Positions 57,883-64,000 of a stretch of 64,000 bases of DNA are shown one piece after another. The stretch's first letter is position 1; each line of letters opens with the position of its first letter. Below the pieces are notes generated by a model. The model was not told the DNA's origin. It made no database searches and worked only from the letters and a program-made list of their open reading frames with translations. The position numbers and the translations under genes are program-made. This DNA is from Firmicutes bacterium HGW-Firmicutes-9 (GTDB lineage: Bacteria; Bacillota; Clostridia; Christensenellales; CAG-138): NCBI GenBank assembly GCA_002841395.1, contig PGZM01000007.1, positions 108,688-172,687 on the forward strand. Reading direction: 5' to 3'.

Positions 57883-59532
57883 TTATGCGATTTCTTCCGT
57901 GCAGCCGCAGTCCAGCGTGAGCGCACGGTCGATGCTCCAGTAAACATTTTCCTCGCCGATGAGCGAAAGGATACCGCTGCGCTCCATCGTGCGGCGCGTC
58001 TCGCTCGAGAGTCCGCAGCAGCCGACGCGGACGCCGCGCTTTCTCAGCGCGATAATCACGCCCTCAAACGCCTGCGCACAGGAGACATCCAGATAGCTTA
58101 CCCCGCGCATCGAGAAGAATACCGCGTCGCAATCCTCCGGAACCGAGGCGGGAATGCTTTCCACCGCGCCCGTGTTGGCGAAGATCATCGCGCCCGCGAT
58201 ATAGACCACGCGCGCATTTGCGTATTTCTTACAAATTTCTTCGCCATCCGCGGAAAGGCGCGCTGCATCTACGGTTTCCAAATTGATCTCCAGTTTGGAG
58301 AGCCTGCTGATGAGCAGCAGCAGCGCCACAAGCACGCCCAGCGCGATTGCGGTGGTCAGATCGAAGATGACTGTCGCCGCCATGGTGACGAAATACTTAA
58401 GCATCGCTCCCTTGAACTTGCGCGAGAACATGTATCGAATGGCTGACCATTCGTTCATGCGAAACGCGGTAACCATCAGCACACCCGCAAGCGCTGCAAG
58501 CGGAATCGACGACATCACAGGCGCCAGCAGGAACATGGACACGACAAGTACCAGCGCATGCACAATGCCCGTCATGCGCGTAACCGCGCCGCTCTTGACC
58601 GCGACGCTCGTGCGCGCGATGGCTGCCGTCGCAGGAATGCCGCCGAAGAACGGCAATATGATGTTGCCGATGCCCTGCGCCACGAGTTCCTGATCGCTGT
58701 TGAAGGATTTGCCCGTCATGCGGGACGCGCTGGACGCACAGAGCAGGCTCTCGATCATGCCAAGCATCGCGATGCTGAACGCGGGAGACGCGAGCTTGAG
58801 CAGCATATGCACGTCGATGTTGCTCAGCGTGAGCCGCTGTGCCGGCAGCAGCGTCTTGGGAATTTCACCCACGCGCGCTACGTCGAAGTTTAGAAGCGAT
58901 GCCGCGGCGGTCGCAAGAATGATCGCGATCAGCGAGCCTGGCACGACCGCGTTCCACTTCTTGGGATACGCAATCATGAACAGTATCACAAACAGGCCGA
59001 TGCAGACCGCATACAGATCGGGATGAAAGCCGAGCGCAAAATAACTACCAATCCGCTCGATCACATCCTCGCCCACCGACTTCACGCCAAAGAAGTTGTC
59101 GAGCTGACCCGCGGCGATGAGAATCGAAATGCCGGAGGTAAAGCCCGTGATCACCGGTGCGGGAATATAGCTCGTGAGTTTGCCGAGGCGCAGCACGCCG
59201 GCAAGTAGCAGGAACACGCCCGCCATCAGGGTTGCAAGGAACACACCCTGCATCTGATATTTCGCCACGATGGAGATCAAAATCGCCGCCATCGCGCCCG
59301 TCGGACCCGAAATCTGGTAGAATGCGCCGGAGAGTGAGCCGATCACGATGCCCGCGATGATCGCGGTGATGAGCCCCGCTGCGGCATCTGCGCCACTGCT
59401 GACGCCAAACGCGAGCGCGAGCGGCAGCGCAACCGCTGCAACTGTAATACCCGCCATGAGATCCTTGGAAAACGACTTCGCGCCGTAGCCGGAAAACTCC
59501 TGCTTCAGCATCGATAGATAGGTCTTGATCAT
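57883..59532 (-). CDS. SulP family anion transporter with STAS domain
   Basis: 549-residue transporter for sulfate, bicarbonate or related anions. The SulP core has AGITVAAVALPLALAFGVSS, SGPTGAMAAILISIVAKYQM and FGGIPATAAIARTSVAVKSG; the cytoplasmic STAS domain is about 430-545 with SMRGVSYLDVSCAQAFEGV. ATG at 59532 is chosen (MIKTYLSMLKQEF); AGGAG lies 12 bp upstream, rather far. Single gene with its own terminator. Confidence 0.92.
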   Translation of the reverse strand: MIKTYLSMLKQEFSGYGAKSFSKDLMAGITVAAVALPLALAFGVSSGADAAAGLITAIIAGIVIGSLSGAFYQISGPTGAMAAILISIVAKYQMQGVFLATLMAGVFLLLAGVLRLGKLTSYIPAPVITGFTSGISILIAAGQLDNFFGVKSVGEDVIERIGSYFALGFHPDLYAVCIGLFVILFMIAYPKKWNAVVPGSLIAIILATAAASLLNFDVARVGEIPKTLLPAQRLTLSNIDVHMLLKLASPAFSIAMLGMIESLLCASSASRMTGKSFNSDQELVAQGIGNIILPFFGGIPATAAIARTSVAVKSGAVTRMTGIVHALVLVVSMFLLAPVMSSIPLAALAGVLMVTAFRMNEWSAIRYMFSRKFKGAMLKYFVTMAATVIFDLTTAIALGVLVALLLLISRLSKLEINLETVDAARLSADGEEICKKYANARVVYIAGAMIFANTGAVESIPASVPEDCDAVFFSMRGVSYLDVSCAQAFEGVIIALRKRGVRVGCCGLSSETRRTMERSGILSLIGEENVYWSIDRALTLDCGCTEEIA

Positions 59533-59603
59533 ACCTGTTGTTCTGCTCCTGTAAAAAATCACATACGCCCGCTAGTATACTGGATTCCATTTGGAAACAC
59601 AAG

Positions 59604-59645
59604 AAAAAAGGCTCTCCTCAACCGCGTCAAGCGGTGAAAAGAGCC
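59604..59645 (-). terminator. Terminator of the sigI-rsgI operon
   Basis: On the minus strand GGCTCT pairs with AGAGCC around an inner ACCGC/GCGGT helix, followed by TTTTTTCTTG. It follows rsgI by 35 bp. Confidence 0.85.
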
Positions 59646-59679
59646 GTGTTTTCTGTGTTAACAATACATTTTTGTGCGT

Positions 59680-60615
59680 TTAATCCCGTTCCGGCTCGCC
59701 ATGCTCCGGCGTTTCGCTGGGCTCATATTCAGACTCGTCAGAACCATACTTCTGGTATTGCTGATACTCCTCAGGATTTGAGCTCTGCTGACTTTCGGGG
59801 GTCTTGTAAGGCGAACTGGTGGTTGACCTGTATTCGTCCTCATAACCCTCGTCGTCCTCATCCCGGCCTTCGCGCTGCCATTCGGTCTCGCGAATGATCT
59901 CCCGTACGGGACGCACGATCCAATCGTCGGCGTCAAAGTCTTCCGTATCCGTCCAGGAGTCTTCGAGCTCCTCTACGATGTAGAGTTTGCCCGCGCTGGT
60001 GCCGCGTTCATGCGCGCTCTCTACCTCGCTTCTGGTAACCGGCACGGAGAGCACAGCCAAGTCTCCATACGCACCTAAAAGAATGCGAAGCCGCTCGGCG
60101 ATCCGCTCGGTATGCCGCGCGTCATAGGAAGAAGACGCGATCACGACGTTGTTTCCCGTCGAGTCGGCGAGATAGCCGCTTTCACGCAACGCAAGAATCG
60201 TCGCATTCACCACTTCGTCCACGCTGTGATAGCGAAGCGCGTTTTCGTCCATGCTTGCCAGGATCAACTCTCCATCGTCATTGACGGCGGAGATATCCAG
60301 AACGCGGTCAAAGATATTGATCGAGTATTCGATGGAGGGGTTCACGTCGAGGCTGATCACGCCGGCAGGTGTCGTATATCCCTTGAATCCGCCGAGAATC
60401 AGCAGCAGAAATCCGGCGACCATTCCCGCATATGCGGTGAGCCGCATGCGCTTGCGCACGGGCTGCGCCGTCTCCGCGGGCTGCGCAAGCAATACCTGCT
60501 GACCCACTTCGTAACGGTCGTTTTGCACGCGCAGAAATGCGCCGTCGCTGGTCATCGCCGCGGCGTTTCTGCCCCGGATCTCGACGATCACTGCGCTGAT
60601 ATTTTCCTGTTTCAT
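59680..60615 (-). CDS. RsgI-type anti-sigma factor
   Basis: 311-residue membrane-anchored anti-sigma factor. The cytoplasmic RsgI N-domain (1-55) is followed by one membrane helix (LTAYAGMVAGFLLLILGGFK, about 60-80), then the conserved extracytoplasmic juxtamembrane domain with VISLDVNPSIEYSINIFDRV and a long, very acidic and polar tail (about 225-311, rich in Glu, Asp, Ser and Tyr). RsgI holds SigI inactive until an outside signal arrives; the tail is probably the sensor but matches no known carbohydrate-binding module I can see. Overlaps sigI by four bases (ATGA). Confidence 0.92.
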   Translation of the reverse strand: MKQENISAVIVEIRGRNAAAMTSDGAFLRVQNDRYEVGQQVLLAQPAETAQPVRKRMRLTAYAGMVAGFLLLILGGFKGYTTPAGVISLDVNPSIEYSINIFDRVLDISAVNDDGELILASMDENALRYHSVDEVVNATILALRESGYLADSTGNNVVIASSSYDARHTERIAERLRILLGAYGDLAVLSVPVTRSEVESAHERGTSAGKLYIVEELEDSWTDTEDFDADDWIVRPVREIIRETEWQREGRDEDDEGYEDEYRSTTSSPYKTPESQQSSNPEEYQQYQKYGSDESEYEPSETPEHGEPERD

Positions 60616-61367
60616 GATGTTTCCCGCCCTCCGCGAATGTATCCCTGCAGCGCGGGAAATTCACCCGCGCAGATGATAATGGTTGCAATGATGTATTTGC
60701 GATACCGTTCCAATAGTTTCTTTGGTATCGCGCGCTGTTCGATCAGCCATTTTACCGGCAGTTGGTGCGTGCGCATCAGCTGATCCAGCGCGATTTGACT
60801 TTCGAGCACCGATTCTACCGCAAGCAGGCACGTTTTTCTTGTGCTGTCGCGCCCCGGCGAGGAATCGGTCAGCTCGTAAAATCCGAATCCGAACTGTTTG
60901 AGCAAGGCGTTTGCCGCGAGGATTTCGTCCCGCAGCGTGGTGTCCGCCGCGCGGACGCTTTTTTCAACCACCACGGCGAGCACGGGATTGGATTCTCCCT
61001 CGTCCAACTCGCCTTCAAACGCACTTGGCGAAAAGGAGAGTTCCTGCGCGCGCTTTGTCGCGGCGCGATGCTCGTCGATCAGGCTGCGTTTGATCAACAT
61101 TTCGGCATAGGGCACGAATGCACCCTTCCCGGGACTATAGGTATCGATCGCGCGAGAGAAGGCATACAAAGCGATCGACCATTCGTCATCGCTCTTTGTC
61201 GCATAGCCGTGCTTTGCCAAAGAAACGATTCTGAGAATGTTCTTTTCCTGTCGGGAGATGAGTTCTTCGCGCGCCCGCTCGTCCGTTTTTGCGCGGAGAG
61301 CCAGCGCGGATTCGCCAAAGCCCATGCTTCCTGAATCTTCCGTTTCCTGCGGTAACTGCGCCCGCAT
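60612..61367 (-). CDS. sigI: SigI-family RNA polymerase sigma factor
   Basis: 251-residue alternative sigma factor. The sigma-70 region 2 core is seen as SDDEWSIALYAFSRAIDTYS followed by GKGAFVPYAEMLIKRSLIDE (about 60-100), and the C-terminal SigI region has LDQLMRTHQLPVKWLIEQRA and IPKKLLERYRKYIIATIIIC. In clostridia SigI factors respond to polysaccharides or heat. Its start is ATG at 61367; a 13 bp inverted repeat lies immediately upstream and no good ribosome binding site is visible. Co-transcribed with rsgI. Confidence 0.94.
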   Translation of the reverse strand: MRAQLPQETEDSGSMGFGESALALRAKTDERAREELISRQEKNILRIVSLAKHGYATKSDDEWSIALYAFSRAIDTYSPGKGAFVPYAEMLIKRSLIDEHRAATKRAQELSFSPSAFEGELDEGESNPVLAVVVEKSVRAADTTLRDEILAANALLKQFGFGFYELTDSSPGRDSTRKTCLLAVESVLESQIALDQLMRTHQLPVKWLIEQRAIPKKLLERYRKYIIATIIICAGEFPALQGYIRGGRETS

Positions 61368-61377
61368 GTTTTCGTTT

Positions 61378-61409
61378 GCACTGCGAGAGGATTTCTCCTC
61401 CCGCAGTGC
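61378..61409 (-). promoter_or_regulatory. Hairpin directly upstream of sigI
   Basis: GCACTGCG-GAGGA pairs with TCCTC-CGCAGTGC, ten bases from the sigI start. The only purine-rich stretch that could serve as ribosome binding site (GGGAGGAG) is in one arm, so the hairpin may hold back translation. A second palindrome CGCCCTATAGGGCG lies at 61477-61490 next to the stop of the following gene. Confidence 0.5.
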
Positions 61410-61492
61410 TATCGTATCATGCTTGGGCGATGATTCAAAGAGCGACTTCTGTCAGATAAAAGACTTCCGCTCAATACGCCCTATAGGGCGAG

Positions 61493-62635
61493 TTAATCGT
61501 CATCGTCCTCGGATTCGTACTCGTACTCGTCGTCATCGTCGTCGTCGTAATACGTCGGTACGGCATAACGCGGCTGTACATCCTCCAGTACTTTCGGCAC
61601 ATCAATACCGGCAAGCTCCAGCGCCTCAATCAGGGCCAGTTCCGCGGCATCTGCGGCAGCCTCGAGCACATCAAGTTCCGCATCGCTCAGCGCGGTCTGA
61701 TCGGCGGTTGCTTCCGCTTCCAGCGCGGCGATATATGCTTCCAGCAGTTCGGTCAGCTTGGCTTTGTTTTCGTCGGTATCACCCAACGCCGCGATGCTTG
61801 TCAGAATAGAGGTCACGTCCAGTTCGCTGTTTCCATACGCATAGCCGTTGAGGAACTGTACTTGTCCGTTTCCGCCGGTGAGACCCGCTTCACGCGAGGC
61901 AAGCAAGAGCGCTTCCTCCGCGTGCCGTACCCGATATGCAAGTTCGAGTCTTGCCTGATCGGTCAGCGAAGCGAAGTTGGCTGAGGTTTGCGCAAACAGC
62001 GCCAGTTGATATTCATTCAAAAGGCCCAGCAGCGTCGACTTATCCGCGTTGGTATCCGGCAGGCGTCCGATGACCTCGAAAATCGCATTGGTATCCAACA
62101 CCGGGCGCTGATACATTCTACCAGTACCGTCCAGCGCTTCCACAGGTGTGCCATAGATCGTGTCCAGCGAGACGCCTGCTGTTTCCAGGGCTGCATCCAG
62201 TGTCGCCTTTGCCGTGGTGATTGCATCGGTCAGAGCGGCGAGCGCATCTTTCTGGTCAGCCGCTACGGCATCCTGCTTCGCCGTCCATGCATCTTCATAG
62301 GTGCTCAACAGCGTCGTCAGCTCCGCCTTCAGGGTTTCGTCGGCCAGAGCGGCAATTGCAGCCACAATCTTATCGAGATTGGGTAGGCCAATCTTCGCTC
62401 TGCTGCGGTCGGCGGTCTGTCCGCCACCAGTGCTGCTTCCGCCGCCCGACGGAGGCTGAGAGGTGGCCCCACTCTGCGCGTCCGTGCCTGCTGGTGCTGC
62501 GCTGCCGCCGTTGCCTTTGGCCGCCAGTGCCGTTGTGCTGAATGCAAGCGCAAGAATGATTGCGAGCACGGCAACAAGATATCGTTTTGTGCGTCCGCGG
62601 AGTACCGCGCGCGAATGATTTCGATCTTCCTTCAT
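61493..62635 (-). CDS. Secreted helical-repeat protein with acidic tail
   Basis: 380-residue exported protein of unknown family. A signal peptide (YLVAVLAIILALAFSTTALA) is followed by a Gly/Ser/Gln-rich linker and three related helical repeats of about 75-80 residues, beginning at NLDKIVAAIAALADETLKAE, NAIFEVIGRLPDTNADKSTL and VTSILTSIAALGDTDENKAK. Each has the pattern of a first helix, a polar turn, then LLxxYxxA. The protein ends in a cluster of about 20 Asp, Glu and Tyr residues. AGGAG 8 bp upstream supports ATG at 62635. It lies directly upstream of sigI on the same strand, so it may belong to the SigI regulon. Confidence 0.75.
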   Translation of the reverse strand: MKEDRNHSRAVLRGRTKRYLVAVLAIILALAFSTTALAAKGNGGSAAPAGTDAQSGATSQPPSGGGSSTGGGQTADRSRAKIGLPNLDKIVAAIAALADETLKAELTTLLSTYEDAWTAKQDAVAADQKDALAALTDAITTAKATLDAALETAGVSLDTIYGTPVEALDGTGRMYQRPVLDTNAIFEVIGRLPDTNADKSTLLGLLNEYQLALFAQTSANFASLTDQARLELAYRVRHAEEALLLASREAGLTGGNGQVQFLNGYAYGNSELDVTSILTSIAALGDTDENKAKLTELLEAYIAALEAEATADQTALSDAELDVLEAAADAAELALIEALELAGIDVPKVLEDVQPRYAVPTYYDDDDDDEYEYESEDDDD

Positions 62636-62794
62636 ATTGATGATCTCCTTATCGAATGATTCCACAGGATTTCTCCATGCATTATTTAGATACGATATTG
62701 CGTGCAGAAAACTGGGGGTCAAAGCCGTATGTTTCGTTGAGTTTCGAAAATCGTCACAATTCGAGGCTTTTTTATTCTATATTCATCCCGAAAT

Positions 62795-62823
62795 AAAAAA
62801 CTCCGGTTATTCACCGGAGTTTT
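62795..62823 (-). terminator. Terminator of the alcohol dehydrogenase gene
   Basis: On the minus strand AAAACTCCGG pairs with CCGGAGTTTT around TGAATAA; TTTTTTATTTC follows. It lies 17 bp past the gene's stop codon. Confidence 0.92.
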
Positions 62824-62840
62824 GCTTCTTAATATTTATT

Positions 62841-64000
62841 CTACTTCATCAGCGTTCCGAGCAAATACTTCTCCGCCTCGGGGCACCAGAGTCCGTTGCA
62901 GGCACAGACGATCTCGTCGAGCCTTGCGAACATCGGATCGGTCTTGCCCTTTTCGGCAAAGTCGGTGATTGCGGTGAGCGGCAGATCGATCTGCGTGTAG
63001 ATCAGTTTCTTGCCGCCGGGGATCTTCGGAAGGTTCGCGGTCGTCTCTACCACGCAATCAAGCCCTCCGATGTGCGTGATCATCGCAGCGGGGTTGAGCA
63101 GTCCGTCGTTCATCATGGTGATCGCTTCGCGCATGTCGTCCGTGTTGCCATGCGAGGTGGCTGCGACATGCGTGCGGTTGTAGTGCACGTTGTAGAAGTT
63201 CATCGGCGCGGTGAACGCGGGATCGCCGGGGCCCGCGAAGAAGTTCAGGCAGCCGTCAACGGCTAAGATGCCGTCGCTCTGCTCCACAACCTGTTTGACC
63301 GGCGCAAAGCAGATCACGTCGTCGAATCCGTCGCCGCCGGAAAGCGCACGCAGATGTTCAATCGGGTTTTCGAGCTTGCCCGTGTTGACGTAGTGCAGCT
63401 CAATGCCGCACGATTTCGCGTGCTCGACGGTATAGATCGACGCAGCGCGTTGCAGCCGTGCATCGTCGATGTCGGTGACAACGAGTAGACGGGGCTTGCG
63501 GTCGCAGTGCAGCGCGTAGTCGATGGTGCCGAGTCCCATCGGGCCGACGCCCGCAAGCAACGCCATCTTGCCGCCCTCCACAATGCCCATGTCGTGGACG
63601 TATTCGCCGTCACGGGTATGATACATCGCGTGAAATGTGCCGATGATGCAGCTCATGGGTTCGGCAAGAGAGCCGTAGAAAAAGACGTCGCTCTTGTAGG
63701 GCAAGAGGCAGTCCATGTGCAGCGTTTCCCACGGAATATTGACATAGGTTGCGTCGCCGCCGCATTCGCGGAAGGAGTAGCCTGGCGCGGTCAGCGCACC
63801 TTGATAGGAGTGCGCGGGTTGGATGACGAAACCGTCGCCCACTTTAAACTTATGCGCCCAGTTTTTGCCGACCTCGTCGACCACACCGCAAAACTCGTGT
63901 CCGATGATCGTCGGATTTTCTGCGACGTCGTCCGGCACGCGCTTGTGCGCCGCGCCCTGCTGATAGACCTTATACGAGGACATGCAAAGGCTGTCCGAAA
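62841..64000 (-). CDS. Zinc-binding alcohol dehydrogenase family (sorbitol/sorbose-phosphate type), N-terminus missing
   Basis: About 386 residues visible; the gene runs past the right edge in frame (SDSLCMSSYKVYQQ spans the border of the visible ATG). MDR family: the catalytic-zinc region has GHEFCGVVDEVGKNW, and the Cys in SDSLC is a likely ligand; the NAD(P)-binding motif is ALLAGVGPMGLGTIDYALHC (about residue 140). The RVPDDVAENPTIIGHEF stretch recalls sorbose-1-phosphate reductase-like enzymes, but the substrate is uncertain. A perfect terminator follows. Confidence 0.85.
   Translation of the reverse strand, partial: SDSLCMSSYKVYQQGAAHKRVPDDVAENPTIIGHEFCGVVDEVGKNWAHKFKVGDGFVIQPAHSYQGALTAPGYSFRECGGDATYVNIPWETLHMDCLLPYKSDVFFYGSLAEPMSCIIGTFHAMYHTRDGEYVHDMGIVEGGKMALLAGVGPMGLGTIDYALHCDRKPRLLVVTDIDDARLQRAASIYTVEHAKSCGIELHYVNTGKLENPIEHLRALSGGDGFDDVICFAPVKQVVEQSDGILAVDGCLNFFAGPGDPAFTAPMNFYNVHYNRTHVAATSHGNTDDMREAITMMNDGLLNPAAMITHIGGLDCVVETTANLPKIPGGKKLIYTQIDLPLTAITDFAEKGKTDPMFARLDEIVCACNGLWCPEAEKYLLGTLMK

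Noticed and set aside
1..64000. CRISPR arrays, insertion sequences, prophage, tRNA or rRNA genes
   Set aside because: No regularly spaced repeats, transposase or phage proteins, or tRNA/rRNA-like segments were recognised on either strand by eye.

Overview
The window looks like chromosome from an anaerobic Gram-positive bacterium of the Clostridia type with moderately high GC; the genus cannot be told from the sequence. Signs of this are a flavodiiron protein with fused rubredoxins, a SigI/RsgI pair, a type III glutamine synthetase, split transketolase subunits, a BMP-type nucleoside ABC transporter, Gram-positive lipoprotein signals and strong AGGAGG ribosome binding sites. I saw no rRNA, tRNA, CRISPR array, insertion sequence or prophage. 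One gene (28399-30345) is strikingly AT-rich and looks transferred.

Layout. 1-7078 (minus) is a Tad/Flp (type IVc) pilus operon: a c-di-GMP-I type riboswitch with terminator, a prepilin peptidase, three Flp pilins, a block of strong hairpins, TadE, a TadG-like protein, CpaB, TadZ/CpaE, TadA and the start of a TadB-like protein. 7730-10343 holds an NlpC/P60 lipoprotein and signal peptidase I. 10652-14726 has a GNAT protein, split transketolase and a sugar-phosphate transferase. 14799-17783 pairs a macro-domain protein with a membrane PAS-PAS-GGDEF-HD-GYP protein. 18129-25695 carries an LRR lipoprotein, an NAD-dependent epimerase-like protein, a YjdF gene behind a probable yjdF riboswitch, a NusG-II/Gx-transporter/ApbE set and a flavodiiron protein. 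25768-28100 is a TetR/SCP2/M24-peptidase cluster, followed by the AT-rich HEPN-type gene.

30460-38190 is centred on nitrogen: an FAD reductase, an ANTAR regulator, a type I-like glutamine synthetase, then divergently a type III glutamine synthetase and an asparagine synthetase. The two glutamine synthetase promoters face away from each other. Each transcript starts with a small hairpin whose six-base loop is AAAGGC and which competes with a terminator stem, so the ANTAR protein probably controls both. 38799-43422 is a BMP-family nucleoside importer. 43503-50772 has small proteins, an MFS exporter, TcdA, CysK, an XdhC-like protein and Tex. 50939-57621 has a PAS/degenerate GGDEF/EAL protein, a GH3 glycosidase, an APH-fold kinase and a DUF1576 membrane protein. 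57883-64000 has a SulP transporter, RsgI and SigI, a repeat-containing secreted protein and a truncated zinc alcohol dehydrogenase.

Two themes join distant genes. First, c-di-GMP: two turnover proteins (15342-17783 and 50939-52696) and a c-di-GMP riboswitch on the pilus operon suggest that pilus expression follows this signal. Second, RNA-level control: the riboswitch, the yjdF element, the paired glutamine synthetase attenuators and hairpins inside operons.
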